Positions 1 through 12,043 are shown, counted from the stretch's first letter. The stretch is DNA of 64,000 bases from Acanthosoma haemorrhoidale (GCA_930367205.1 CAKNEZ010000004.1:35001-99000), one strand, 5' to 3'. The notes: generated by a model from the sequence alone, not told the origin. Numbers and translations: made by a program.

Positions 1-1284
1 TTTCAGCATAAAAATAGATTAAGCCCCTAGTTTTTAAACGGAAATGTATTGGCAGTCTGGGGAAAAACAATATGATTCCGGGAGTTTAGGGAATAATTAC
101 CTAACTCCTTATGCTGTGTAAGTAAACACACCCCTCTCATTTATTTTATATATTATTTACAAATTTATTTTATTCAATATAGGCGAATATATTTTTCGTT
201 CTACAAAAAGATATTTGAAATTAAGGAGTACTGTTTTAGCTTAGGGCCTTTCATATGATTTCAACTCACTTTCGCTGAGTAGATTGATCTCTTTATTGAT
301 CATATTGCCAAGATAATATTATTGATCATATACACTGATGTATATTGTATGTATACAGCCACTATTATAATTCATATCTGGAAATTTAAACCTGGAATAA
401 ACAATTATAACATCGCTTCCTGAGAACAACAGAGACCTAACTCCTGAGGGTTGAAAATCCCTTTTACTTCCATTCAGATTACGAAAAGATGGAACGATCA
501 TCTGGAGCTTTCTCTGGAGTAGTTGTCTATCAACTCTAGGTGACCATATCCATATGATTTTTACCTTTTTTGTTTTGCTTAAACAGAAAAAAAAACTCAC
601 ACCCATGAGCTTACGTACCAACTTATAATTACTAATGAACTATTTTTGACATTACTACAGTGTTCTTCCCTGAAAATCACCATGTATTGAGCTAATAACG
701 ATATCTTAGTCAACAGACAGTTCCATTCACAATATAGATTCCATAATGTATTCAATACACTATTTTTCATGTTATTTTACTTATTTATCGTATATGTTTT
801 TCTAGTGCCGTTATCAGTTTGTAGCTATCTAGTGGTGACGAATGGGCTCATTCTTCAAGCCTATGCTTTTTCAGGCTTAGAGATTGTTACATGATGAGTT
901 TTTGCAATCAAATAGATATTTTAATCATTTCATTATTATCGATAATATTATGTATATATGGTATCAACGAGTTCACTTATCAATCAACAATCAACCATGT
1001 GATGTTTACTTATTGGTAGAGAATAATTATATTTGCTTCATAGTTAAATTATTCCGGCTTTCAATTGTTTTTTAATTAATATTAAACGTTTTCAGTGATA
1101 AGATGCTATAAATATCAAGGAAACCCCCGATAAATATTCATATTCATACAAATTATTTTAAAATATTTATACAGAAATTTCGACTTTGAGTTTTTGTGTG
1201 ACTGATCTCAAAATATTTAGTAGTAGGTTATTTGTTTTTATTTTGATTTATTTATTATATTTGATGGACTTGTTGTTGCTTTAG
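1..1284. other. AT-rich stretch, no gene recognised
   Basis: Short open frames here have no recognisable motif and the base composition is strongly AT-rich. I see no RNA gene or transposon end. Confidence 0.5.
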
Positions 1285-1680
1285 TGAAAAAAGGTCGAAG
1301 CCAAAAATATACAGGTCTTCCATTGGGTTTACCTGTTCGGCGAGTGACAGAACCAAGAGATGACCGGTTCATTCAACTACACACGCTTCGGAATCGGCTT
1401 TCAACTGCTACTGAGACTCCTCAACTTCTTCATAAGGGCTGAATTTAGGATCAGGGCTATTGTTGACTAGACATCATCAGAAATGTTGAAATTTCCTCGG
1501 GAACACCTTATGTGGACTGAAAACTAATGGAGCAACGTGCTGTTTTCAGATGAGCCAAGCTTCTCTCTTAACCTAAGGCCTAGTGAGTCAGACATCACAC
1601 GAGTGTAATGTCACTGGAAGAGTTCAATTTAGAGGTGGGGTTCAGTAATGGTGTGGGGTGGAATTTGTTTGAAGATCTCT
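1285..1680 (+). pseudogene. Tc1-like transposase fragment
   Basis: A decayed piece of a Tc1-family DDE transposase, the enzyme that cuts and pastes the transposon. Read through stops and frame changes, the plus strand shows the end of the DNA-binding half (DRFIQLHTLRNRLSTAT), the first catalytic aspartate region (VLFSDEPSFSL) and the typical GGGSVMVWGG-type segment (here WGSVMVWGGI). The last two catalytic residues and both terminal inverted repeats are absent, so the copy is truncated on both sides. Known for the family: these motifs come in this order in Tc1 transposases. Inferred: an old, inactive copy. The call rests on three spaced motifs in different frames. Confidence 0.65.
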
Positions 1681-1949
1681 ACACAGATCTCTACGACGTT
1701 CTCTGGTCAAAAATTATTTTCGCATGAATATATTTAGTTTCAGTGGATTTTGTAAAGCATATATATTTACTATTTATTATTATTTACTTTTTATTTCAAA
1801 ACTGTATTTTCACCGCAAAGCTTGGATCTTTAAGCCTTATTACGGGTGATATGTTATTTTGTATTAAGGGTGTCCTAGAATTAACAGAAAACACAGTTTT
1901 TAGTATTGTTGTTATTTTTTTATTGAATTATAAAGTAAATAGGATAGGG

Positions 1950-2605
1950 CTATTTGTGGAATAACACATCGGGCAAATGGCCTCCACGACTTTGCTGGCT
2001 CATACGCACTCTTTTGTCGAAATTTTCCATGACCATTTGGCATAAATGTGGTTGAATTTCGTTGATCCAGCGTTGAATTTCCTCTTGTAATAACGGGTGG
2101 ACGTGGGCTTGTTGACATACACCTTTGACTTCAAATAACCCCATATAAAGAAATCTAAAGGTGTTAAATCACACGATATGGGGGGCCAATTCTGATCACC
2201 GAAACGAGAGAGTACACGACCTGGGAATGTCTCATGCAGTATTTGAATTGTTTCATGGGCTTTATGGCATGTGGCACCATCTTGTTGAAACCACATATTG
2301 GCCACATCAATATCATCTTGTCTATGACGCCGAATTGATGTTCCTGGATTTTCAACAACACTCTCACGTACTGCTTCGATATTGACATTTGAACGGCTTG
2401 TTTTTAGACGACCAGTGTGTTTAGTGTCTCCAACTGATCCAGTCTCCCTAAATTTTTCAATTAATCTCTTCACAGTTGATGAAGTTAAAACACTATTCCG
2501 ACCATATTTTGTATGAAATTTTCGAACTGCGGCAGCCAAACTTTCATTTTTTTTGGGATAATGTTTAACAATGAAGACACGTTGTTCTATCGTGTAACGC
2601 TCCAT
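1950..2605 (-). pseudogene. mariner-like transposase, internally deleted
   Basis: Minus-strand remnant of a Tc1/mariner-superfamily transposase of a type common in insects. It starts at a methionine (MERYTIEQRVFIVKHY), keeps the helix-turn-helix region (STVKRLIEKFRETGSVGD), then jumps straight to the middle catalytic block (WFQQDGATCHKAHETIQ) and the third (NWPPISCDLTPLDFFIWGYL). The segment with the first catalytic aspartate is missing, about 100 residues by comparison with the family. Near position 2100 a frameshift separates the C-terminus, which continues as EIQRWINEIQPHLC to DVLFH. It cannot encode an active enzyme. An upstream in-frame extension to 2674 is probably not part of the protein. 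Confidence 0.8.
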
Positions 2606-2741
2606 TTTTACTAACTCTGAACTGTCAGCTGTCAAATTGTTTCTTTTTAGGGTTGCCAGCAGTTTACTGCACAAATGGTGCCAAATTCAAATCTCGCGTT
2701 TATTCTGGGGTCACCTTATATATATATTTATGTATATCCGC

Positions 2742-2921
2742 AGAAGGATGGAGGAGCAAGCTATGATGCCGCAGGAGCAAGCGCTGATGCCCCAACAACA
2801 GGCCTACGGCACCTACCCTGTGATGTACCCGACCATGCAACAACAACAACAGCAACAACAACTTATTCCTTACCCAGGCAGCCTTGACATCCCCAACACA
2901 TCACCTGCGAACCATTGGCAT
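2742..2921 (+). other. possible Gln/Met-rich host exon
   Basis: A short stretch with a GC content and codon pattern unlike its AT-rich surroundings reads MEEQAMMPQEQALMPQQQ, then a tyrosine/proline segment and a run of eight glutamines, then IPYPGSLDIPNTSPANHW. It is preceded by a pyrimidine-poor tract ending in a good acceptor (ccgcag) and followed by a possible donor (ata|gtaaat). This suits an internal or first coding exon of a Q-rich regulatory or RNA-binding protein, but no domain identifies it. It lies beside the end of the mariner copy, so it could also be a captured fragment. No partner exon was found in the window. Confidence 0.35.
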
Positions 2922-2929
2922 AGTAAATT

Positions 2930-3833
2930 TATTGTTTTACTAACTGGCCCGCAAATGGAGACCACAACGCAGTGTACAATTTGTTAATTATTACTGTTTG
3001 CAATGGTTTTGTAATTATCAGCAGTAGACAAATTTTATTGACAGGCTCGGAAATCGTCGAGCCGTCATCACCTAGTCAATGTTTTAGCTCTGACCTGAAA
3101 AATGTTTAAAGGAAAAATTCAAAACCAACATTTACATAATATAAGTAATCATGTGCTCATTTCCAATGCATCTAGTCTAAGTCCTGAATAAAATCTACAT
3201 TGAATTAGACATTTTAATTTAGGAAACAATATAAATAAAAAGACCTAGCCAAAAACAGTAGATGCTAATATAAAGAATATTTCTTCATAATACAAAAAAA
3301 ATAGGCCCTAAGGTCTCAAAATTGGGTAATGTAACTATGTTAGAAATGTTTTGAATTAATGTACCCTCCCTATGTTTACATTCATCCATAAATGATGTTG
3401 TCTTTAGATGCTTAGTGCATGTTAAATATTGTACAGGACCTTAATTTGTTCGGTATTATTCTCAGAAGTTTATTTCAGATTATTTGAAGTTAGCAGATAT
3501 TTGCAAGTATAACTAAGCTGTTACTAGGTCCTGCGTAAATTATTACGGGCTTTTACCAACAAATTGAAAATGAATAGTTTAGTCTGGGCATTAAGTATAG
3601 AATTTCTATTGATGCAGGGAAGAGGATAGGGAAAGTTATATTTTATTACATGTTTATTTCAGAAGAAAAAAAATGAAAAGTCTAAGATTACATCAGCCGA
3701 CATTACTGGCTGTTAATAAGACTGCAAGAGAGTCCGCCTTTCTAACCAACACGTAACAGGTAATGGACTACACCCTCCGTTCGCTTGTTAGATCGCATAG
3801 TTACCTTCAGAAGACTAGGTTGGCAAGCCAAGA
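2930..3833. other. no gene recognised
   Basis: AT-rich DNA without a supported coding frame, RNA gene or repeat end. Confidence 0.5.
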
Positions 3834-4608
3834 GGTTGGCAAGAAAGTAATTTCGCTTTTTTAGTGTGAAAAAAAACTTAATTATTTCTACACAAAGTCA
3901 AATATCTTCCAATCAGTTCGGTTGACCTTTTGCCATCATTCTGGTAACTTCATGATCCCGTTCTCATAGAACTTCTGGTCCTTATCAGCAAAAAAAACTC
4001 AACCAAGTGCGGTTTGAGGTCATTGTTATTACTGATTTTTTTACCATTTAAGAAGTTATGTAAACCTCGCATTGTCGTGGCGAAACCCAAATATCGAGCT
4101 TCTTAACAAGTCCAAGACGTCTTATATGATTTTCAATTGTTGTGTGTGATACATTTAACTGTTTTTCAATCTCCTGCACAGTTATGTGACGATTCGATTC
4201 AATTATGGCTTTCATTTTGTCATCATCAACTTCAGAAGGTAGAATAGAACGTTGGTCATCTTTCAGTGAAAAATCTCCAGAACGAATTTTTTTAATTCAA
4301 TTCTGACATGTGCGTTCTGTTCCAACAATCAACGCCATAAATTTTACATATCTCTTTTTGATCCTCAGCCGCTTTCTTGCCTTTATGAAAATAAAAAGGT
4401 GAAATGTGTCGGAAATGATTATTTTTGCACTCCATGTTAAAACTGACAGCTGTGAACAAAATTACACTGAATTTCTTTCTAAAGCAACCTAAAAGTATCG
4501 ACTACCAAATCTCAAAAGAAAATAAAAATTCTAACATCGACAAAAGAATTAGGAAACAAACATAACGCTATCTACTGGTGCAAACCGAAATTACTTTCTT
4601 GCCAAGCC
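3834..4608 (-). mobile_element. mariner element with TIRs, internally deleted
   Basis: A short mariner copy bounded by identical 20-bp terminal inverted repeats at 3836-3855 and 4586-4605 (ttggcaagaaagtaatttcg on the left). The body is a decayed minus-strand transposase (see 3900-4435). At about 775 bp it is shorter than a usual 1.3-kb mariner, fitting an internal deletion. The left TIR is preceded by a near repeat of its outer bases (ggttggcaagcc), which suggests a nested or duplicated end. The flanking dinucleotide could not be assigned with certainty. Confidence 0.75.
3900..4435 (-). pseudogene. mariner transposase remnant
   Basis: Begins at a minus-strand ATG (4435) reading MECKNNHFRHISPFYFHKGK, the N-terminus of a mariner transposase. 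It continues through the helix-turn-helix region (matching the words for IESNRHITVQEIEKQLNVSH in another frame), then passes directly to the extreme C-terminal end near 3900-3990. The catalytic core, with all three aspartates, is deleted. Several stops and frame changes are present, including an early one after the first 30 codons. It is a non-autonomous relic lying between the two TIRs. Confidence 0.7.
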
Positions 4609-4869
4609 AATATATATCAGTTACTAGGGGTCATAGTGAGCCCTGTTACGTTAACTTTAAACATTCAGAGTATTATTATTTTCCCTCGAGGTTGAGAAGG
4701 CATTAAATAGGGCGGTAGAAAAATAATTTCAAGGACATTTCTAAAAACAAAGGAATCAGGTATTTAAGTCGTCATGGTTTATTTAAATGTATTAATAAAT
4801 ATATATATATATCCTAATATTATATATAATAGAGTAGTAAATTACGTAAAGTAATCAACATTTCAAATA

Positions 4870-5297
4870 TTGCCATACAAATTTATTGGAATTGTAGACT
4901 GTTGTGTTGAAAGCTTTTGCCCTCATACAAGACGTAAGAGCCAAGAAAAAAACGGTTTGGACAATTTACTTTTTTATACAAATCAGATCATTCCAATCCT
5001 CAGAACTAAAATCAATGTTCCCTTGTATGTGTACAAACTTTTACAAAGTAATTTACTTGATCTTGATCTTGATCCGAAGACTCTAGTAAATTCCTTATCA
5101 AGTAACAATCATTCATACAATACTTCTGATTACCTGGATCTATTGTAACATAAATGTGGCATGGATTACACACAATTCCATGAGATGGACGCTGCCCACT
5201 ATCCCCACTTATTTACTGAGCGTCCATGGCTCTCCAGCTTAGGGAGGCGTACATTTAAGCGAAAATTCAAATCTTTATTTAAAATATTTAAAGCCTA
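4870..5297 (+). pseudogene. unrecognised coding-like frame with one stop
   Basis: I do not recognise this gene. One reading frame stays open across about 142 codons except for a single TAA at 5146-5148, unusual for DNA this AT-rich. It contains a cysteine cluster near the start (DCCVESFCPHTRRK), a repeated Leu-Asp segment (LLDLDLDPKT), and a basic C-terminus (RRTFKRKFKSLFKIF). The first in-frame codon after the preceding stop is not an ATG, so it could be an exon or the 3' part of a broken gene. No transposon or domain signature is visible. Confidence 0.3.
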
Positions 5298-5582
5298 AAA
5301 GGTAAAAGTTGACACAAACATTTGAAGACTCAGATTTGCTCCCTAAGTCCCGGAATTCTCTCCATATTTTTCATTCGAGCTCATCACATTGTTTGTATGT
5401 ATACAAACATACAATTTAGTGTATAATTGATTTAAACTAAATACAGTATTTAAACATTGGAGAAATTATGGTCAACTAATATTAATCAACAGTTAAATAA
5501 TCTTTGTAAAAGAGAGTTTTAAAAAAAAAAAAAGAGAGAAAAGCTTTTTTATGAAGTAAAAGCAAAACACTGGTATATACAA

Positions 5583-5810
5583 ATATTAAGAGTTACGTTA
5601 CTACATACTGGGTGGAATGTCTAGGGGGTAAAGCTGAGACATATATGTATAAGAAAAGGATAAGATTCTGAGAAGTAGGGAGGTCTTGGAGGGGTGCGGT
5701 TGCTTACTTAAAAAATAACAGGGAACCATCAGTGACTTCCATGAAGTCACGAGGTGGGTATACAGTTCTGCTCAAGCCCCTTCTACTTGTTCTTAGCATG
5801 ATTATAAATA
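5583..5810 (+). repeat. dispersed repeat, copy 1
   Basis: Shares most of its length with 6904-7140 in the same orientation (for example agagttacgttactacatac and tatacagttctgctca). The differences are scattered substitutions and small indels, so the duplication is not recent. Family unknown. Confidence 0.75.
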
Positions 5811-6407
5811 TTGTATATAAGCAAGCATTATAAAACTAACGACAAGTCTATCATAGCTTCAGGTCTACAGAAATTATTCCAGACTCTTGCAAGCGGCCTC
5901 TTAAAGAGACAGAGAAAGCATTTTAATATGAGAAAGCGAAACAGTTACTTTTCAATTCATCAAGTCACTTTTATTCTTCGTCAAAGTATGTCCTCCGTCA
6001 ATGGGAGCGGTGTTCGAAGTGAAACTTCAACTATCAGCCGTCTAACTGCCTATGTCCGCTTCTGTTGCAGCAGACCACGGCTTGTTGAGGGATGGGTCTG
6101 CTACCCTTTTTACAAGGGTCGAAAAACTCTACAATGAGTCCTAAACCATGATTGATATGGCAGTATTGAAGGGAAGAATATGTCTTAAAACTCTCTTTGT
6201 TCTCTTAAAACTCTCTTAAAACTTTAATTTGTTGTTAAAGATCTGGAAGTATCGCCAATTTTGCCTTCTTCTGGACTTGCAAGCAAATAAAAATACATAA
6301 ATGCTATTAAAAAAATACTTAAATAAATATAATTAGGGGAAAACTATATTTATTTAGTCATGACAACATAAAGTGTCATTTTATGCATAATTAGTTATAA
6401 TGCCTCT
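5811..6407. other. no gene recognised
   Basis: A 108-codon plus-strand frame at 5811-6137 has no recognisable motif. The rest is AT-rich with nothing identifiable. Confidence 0.4.
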
Positions 6408-6679
6408 TTATATATCTGTACCTCGGAGGGATACAACACTATGTCCATTTTCATAACTTTACAGGAGAGGAGTTTTAAACTTTTTTTCAACAAAAAGTGT
6501 TTGTATTGGCACAGCTATTTATTGAGATGTTGAAACAATATTTTACCAGAACATTCTATTTATTGTTATTTACATCATGCAGTTGTTATAAAATGAAAAA
6601 AAACCTTTTTTACGGTTTTTTTTTCAATTGGACAAAAAAATGGCATAGTGTTGTATCCCTCCGAGGTACAGATATATAA
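6408..6679. mobile_element. MITE with perfect 36-bp inverted repeats
   Basis: A 272-bp element with no coding content, bounded by perfect 36-bp inverted repeats at 6408-6443 and 6644-6679 (inner part tacctcggagggatacaaca). The arms continue imperfectly inward. The ends are TA-rich (ttatatatctg), in keeping with a TA target as used by Tc1/mariner-type transposases, but no transposase source is identified. The identical arms suggest a fairly young copy. Confidence 0.85.
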
Positions 6680-6903
6680 TTCCATGTTACGTGAATGAGT
6701 TATGTTGTTCTTAGCTCGTCGCCTGAAATGTTTACTAATTACAAATTACAATTTGTAGATAGGTACTTAAGGGCCTGTTATTTGGAAAACTATCTGGTCA
6801 TTTAGCGTTGCATTTCATTGTAGCATCACTGTCACATTATTCATGGCTCATATTTGGAGAAAATAACTTTTTATTTTGTTCGATCATGACAACATATTAT
6901 GAA

Positions 6904-7140
6904 CTAATATTAAGAGTTACGTTACTACATACTGGGTAGAATGTCTAGGGACGAGTGTGGTCTGGGACTAAAGCTGAGACATATACGTATAAGAAAAGGA
7001 TAGGATTCTGGGAAGTAGGGATATCTTGAAGGGGTGCGTTTTCTTACTTAAAAATAACAGGAACCATCAGTAACAACCATGAAGTCACAAGGCAGGTATA
7101 CAGTTCTGCTCAGGACCCTTCTACTTGTTCTTGGCATTAT
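6904..7140 (+). repeat. dispersed repeat, copy 2
   Basis: Direct-orientation partner of 5583-5810. It carries about 18 extra bases (gacgagtgtggtctggga) relative to that copy. Confidence 0.75.
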
Positions 7141-7217
7141 AAAACTTGCCAGGTCTGTCGGTATCCCACTCGTTACTGTCGCGGTTTTAGGATGCAGAAT
7201 GATGGGGGGGTTTTCTT

Positions 7218-7279
7218 CATTGATCCTCGGATATGGCATGTGCCACATTGATCCTCGGATACGGCATGTGCCACATTGA
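7218..7279 (+). repeat. 28-bp tandem duplication
   Basis: Two near-identical 28-bp units (attgatcctcggatayggca...) follow each other, with the start of a third. The units differ at one transition. No function is evident. Confidence 0.8.
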
Positions 7280-7892
7280 CCCAGTCAGCATAGCGTGTGC
7301 TTGTCGGATCGAAGTCTGTCTGTCTCTATCGACCTCATGCCGTATCGATATGTGTGCGATAGCTTCAATGAAAGAGGTTAATTGCCTAGACCTCAAGTAG
7401 GAGTAAACAACTATAAATAAGGTTGTCATAATAGCCTGGTTAATTATTCACGATGTATTTGTCAAAATAATCAGGTCAAACACGATTTCCTTAAACCTAG
7501 CTTATTGCTGTTAGTGTTCTACTCCATCATAACCACACCATGGAAAGGTACTAACTCCAGACTGGCTTAACCATGACAACTGTTAATTAGGTATATTGGC
7601 AAAATATATTTTTAAGTACAGTAACAGAAATGTTTGGACTGTGTTATGAATGGACTACGAAAATTGTGTCAATCGAGAGCTAACAAACTATTTGCGCAAT
7701 CTACCATCAACCTAAGTATTCTAGACAAAAAATTCAGTTTGTGTCCCAAAGAAAACTATGGAATATTTATTAGTCACCATACCTACCATATACCTTGGCG
7801 GCAAATTCGAATTTGTTCAATATATTTCGTTAAAGTTTCTTTTTTTTCTGTTCTTGTGTCAATAAATTATAAGGCTATAATAATTAATTATT
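7280..7892. other. no gene recognised
   Basis: Short frames only, including 86 codons at 7634-7894 without any recognisable motif. Confidence 0.4.
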
Positions 7893-8060
7893 AAGTGAGA
7901 TTTTTTTTTTTTCCTTAGCTCTCAACTGGAAATATAGGATGTGGGAAAAATAAAGGAAAATTATTTAGGGCTGATGAGTGCCTTTCACTAAGGGGAGTCC
8001 CCGATGTATGAGAAGGATATAGGGTGTGGAATTCTGAAACCAATAATGAATGAGGGAAGA
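7893..8060 (-). repeat. poly-T-headed retroposon tail, copy 1
   Basis: A run of T followed by cttagctctcaa, then aggatgtggg and gagtgcctttcactaagggg, is repeated at 48718-48880. The poly-T reads as the antisense of a poly-A tail, so both are probably 3' ends of the same retroposed element in minus orientation. No protein-coding part is recognisable. Confidence 0.65.
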
Positions 8061-8079
8061 GGTTCTCAATAATAACCGG

Positions 8080-8270
8080 AATGAAAGTATAGTTTTTGTT
8101 TTTGATGCGTTTTTTATGCGCTGGTTCATACGACTATTTCAGGCGCTAAACACATCAAACTGGAAATCAGTAAGGAAAATGTTTTATTAATGTAATATGG
8201 ACATTCAAAATTCAAATTCAAATAAATGTATTTCCTATATTTATTCTGGGGCCTAATATCCCACGAATCT
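8080..8270 (+). repeat. inverted repeat a (partner 8925-9115)
   Basis: About 190 bp that reappear in reverse complement at 8925-9115. Shared words include the strings around ttttttatgcgctggttcat, cacatcaaactgg and attcaaattcaaataaat. The arms have diverged by substitutions and small indels. Confidence 0.75.
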
Positions 8271-8389
8271 AGTATATAACGAACCAACAATAAACTTCTT
8301 ACTTAAATTTAATTTTTTATTAATTAATTATTTATATAATTAACTGTAGTTTAAATAAAAGCACTGTCGGCAACTGCGCGTTACATGCA

Positions 8390-8590
8390 TACTAAGCCTA
8401 CCCTCAACCGGCGTTCCAAGCATGAACTCAAGTGATTTTCAGAAACCAGAGAGAGGTAGAAGAAATGTAATGAAATAAATTAATACAGGTGAAAAATATC
8501 TATATTAATTATTGTTTAAGAAAACCATGTTTCCGTAGGTTTCCGGTCTGATAAACTTGGTAGTGACCCAATTCTCATCTAAACCATACA
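8390..8590 (+). repeat. inverted repeat b (partner 9295-9480)
   Basis: About 200 bp matching the reverse complement of 9295-9480, for example tatctatattaattatt and gtctgataaact. Together with repeat a the order is a-b-a'-b' with each pair inverted, so this is not one simple hairpin. Confidence 0.75.
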
Positions 8591-8924
8591 TATGCATACA
8601 TATCCCTTCAATTTGTTTATATAACTATATTTCAATATGTATGATAATTTATTTTTGACTATTTAGGTTTTTCTTTCACGTTTTCTCTGTGTATTAATTT
8701 TTCTTCTTGACTAATGATTGTTCCAGTTATTCAACTGTTCCTTCAAATCAGTATTCTTCTCCTTTTTTCATAATTCCACATCTAGAAAGACATTAATTTG
8801 ATATGATAAATACAATTTTCCTTTAATTACAATTGTAAAACCTAAATTTAATCAGCTCCAATGAAGATTGTATTCATAAGAAGTTGTTGGTTTGTTGTGT
8901 ACTATATTCATAGCCTATTAGCCC

Positions 8925-9115
8925 CCAGAATAAATATTTAAATTAATTTATTTGAATTTGAATTTTGAATACCCATATTACATTATAGTACATTAATCAA
9001 AAATTTGTCTTACTGATATCCACCAGTTTGATGTGTTTATCATCTGAAATAGTCGTATACTCCATCGAATGAACCAGCGCATAAAAAACGCACAAAAAAA
9101 AAACCCATACTTTCA
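8925..9115 (-). repeat. inverted repeat a'
   Basis: Reverse-complement partner of 8080-8270. Confidence 0.75.
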
Positions 9116-9294
9116 TTCAGGCTGTTATAGAACCCTCTTTATTTTCAGATTTCTGCTTTCAGAATCATCACAACTCCTCATATATTACTTCTCACAAAAC
9201 GTTCTTCTATCTTTACAATTGATTATGAAATCATACCCCTACCTTGTGACAGTTCTATAAACCGAAGGATTAAGTATGTATAATTATGGTTTAG

Positions 9295-9480
9295 ATTTGA
9301 ATTGGGTCACTGTCCAGTTTATCAGACCATAGGTTTTATGGTTTTCTTAAATAATAATTAATATAGATATTTTTATACCTGTGATACTTCAATTTAATAT
9401 TATTTCTACTACCTATCTGGTCTTTGAAAAATCACTTCAGTCAGTTGGGTGGATGTGGGTAGGCTTTAGTTGCCAATAGT
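9295..9480 (-). repeat. inverted repeat b'
   Basis: Reverse-complement partner of 8390-8590. Confidence 0.75.
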
Positions 9481-11014
9481 GGTTATATTTAAACCACAAT
9501 TGATAAGACAGAGTATACCTGAAACTGGATAAAGGTTTACCTGCAGGTTTTGATGATTTCTTTGTTTTAAATTAGGCTCTTCAATGCTGAAGTTGTCTAC
9601 CATGTATTCATTTCATATTTCATGTTTTACCATAAGTAGCAATACATATCTACTTATAATTTATTCCAGAGGTAACAATTTTCACATACAGAAAATAACC
9701 CGGGTTCGGATCTCGGGCGTGTGTTTTTTCACGTTCACCGATAAACATTAAAACTAAAATACTATATTACATCATATGTATTATAATTATTAGCAATGCC
9801 CCATAATAAATTATCGTAATACTCGCCGACAAGGCGAGAGGTGAATCTAGTTATTCAGGTTAGTGTGTAATCTGTCTCTAGGCCACTGGGATAGTTGTTG
9901 CACTCTACCTCCACATAAATTAATATATTGTAATATAATGTGCGTTGTAAATCGATCCACTTTGTTTATAATTACGTTTTATTATAATAGGCTGTTACAG
10001 CATTACCTCCAGCTGGAGAGGTTATGGTAATTACAGAGTCTTCAGCCTCTCTGAATATATTAATCTCATTTACTCCCTTACATCTAATATTATCTCGTAA
10101 ATATTTTAGCAACATAAAAGCAACTATTTGACTTGGAAAATTACTACATTATTATGCATTTAATACTAAAACGGAACTACTGACAGATTCCTTAGACTCC
10201 CGGGTCAGACTTACCCAGCAAACCATCCTGATTGGACTGGCCAAGCCTGTCTATTATTCTTTGCCAATCACTTCGTCCCTTTTAGCACCCAGGGTTTTCT
10301 AAAAGCCACAACCGATGAGCACATTATTTGTGTCACTCACTATCGCAGAAATGTTGCATAGCAAATCTATTTCTTATTCAAAATTCCATTTTGCATGTAT
10401 TCAAGGCTAAGCACCAACAGGGAGGGGGGAAGAACCACTAACTCTGGAGGGTGTGCTGCGGTTTCTGACAACCAAAAAGTCCACCGTTCTCATATTTCTG
10501 AGCCCAGTTGAAATCCTGGAATACTCCCATAATAAACTCCCAAATCCAAAACTACCTCCTCCTTCGTTTCGTTCCTCCTTCGGAGTCCTGGAGCCTGGGA
10601 CTTTTATCCTACCCTATCCAAAAATCCTCCTTATCCACATCAAACGTCGTTGACATGCGTGGTTATGTTCATTCAACCTTTACTTTGAATGTATATAGTT
10701 GTTTACGCAGCCTGAGAGGTTCAGTAGAACCTTTCCTCCTTACTAGCGTAGAAAATATGTGGCTCAAAATTGCAACTGGGTATTTAAGAATTATTATAAA
10801 AGAATAAACATGTAATCTTAACAATTGATATATATTCAAAATAAATAGCAAAGTTAAACAAAATTTTAACTGGAAACGAATTAATATCTATGAGCAAGCT
10901 TGCCTTGAAATAGTAGAAATAACAAATTAATTCAATAATTTTTAACATAATATTTGTTCACACTAGCGGAATCAACAATTTCACACTCGCTTAAGCAATA
11001 ATAATAAATAAATT
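9481..11014. other. no gene recognised
   Basis: Overlapping short plus-strand frames at 10453-10807 show no recognisable motif and are probably chance. No RNA gene or repeat end was identified. Confidence 0.4.
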
Positions 11015-11150
11015 TATTTATAATGAATAAATAAACCTATAATGAATAAATAAATTTATAATGAATAAATAAATTTATAATGAATAAATAAATTTATAAT
11101 GAATAAATAAATTTATAATGAATAAATAACTTTATAATGAATAAATAACT
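11015..11150 (+). repeat. 19-bp AT-rich minisatellite
   Basis: About seven head-to-tail copies of ataatgaataaataaattt, with few substitutions. The array was formed by local tandem duplication. Confidence 0.85.
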
Positions 11151-12043
11151 AAATTATACATCCATAACAACAATATGCAAGAATTTAAATGTAAGCGTGA
11201 GCTTAATTAGATGCAACGACATTGTTCAAAATTTACCATTTAACAATCCCGAAACTATAGATCCCTCGATCGTAAAGTAATAAACATTGAAATACCAGTC
11301 TTCTTGAAGCTCAATGCCAGTAGGTCATTTGATGACAAATCCCCGTTTGTGTGTGAAAATGTTCGTACTCACATAGAGAACTATGCCTGCAGAGAGAAAT
11401 GTCGAGCGGATTCACCCGATGTAACATCGGCGAGAGATGGAATAAGACAGCCCGGTGTAGAGAGGGGGGCAAGCCGAGCCTGCAATGTTTACATTTTGGC
11501 CGGGATTAGGGCTCACAGTTTAACAACACGCCTGGTTTAACATTTTGTTTTCTTAAACAATTAAGAAGCAAATACGCAAACTTAAACTAGAGGAAATATA
11601 AATTAAATGTGCAATGAGCACGTTAAACAAAGTTTTCAAGGTAAAAATAAATCTGTGGCTTCAACATAGTTATACCCTTCACGGGGGTAAGAGTACCCAG
11701 GTAAGTAAGGGAAAAGGTGTCTCCTCAGTAAAAGTCCTTACGGGAAAGCCAAGCATCAGTTCCGGATACCCGTAGTTGGTAAGCAATGTCCAATGTCCGT
11801 TAGACTTAAGAAAAGACGTGCGTAAGCACAATAGCTACTTTTTTTTCTTGTTAAAGCCTCGTTGGATTCACTCATGGTACATTTTATAACATGAAAAAAA
11901 CTATAAGGATGTACTACATCCGAACGATGTAAAGCGTCTTCCAATAGGAACTTCCAAACTTTGACAGTTGATAGCGGCCATATTGTTGAAGCTGCATCTG
12001 TCGAATTGGCTGTCATTTATTCAGTCTGTTTTGCCAAATCACT
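11151..12043. other. no gene recognised; probable 5' part of next mariner copy
   Basis: A GC-richer patch at 11380-11540 has an open 78-codon frame without a recognisable motif. The last 100-250 bases before 12044 probably belong to the untranslated end of the mariner-like copy that follows, but I could not place its inverted repeat. Confidence 0.35.

Noticed and set aside
9690..9725. cccgggttcggatctcggg, resembling a tRNA T-arm
   Set aside because: No acceptor, D-arm or anticodon arm at the right spacing.
11015..11150. A regularly spaced repeat that might be read as a CRISPR-like array
   Set aside because: Pure 19-bp minisatellite without spacers, in a eukaryotic context.
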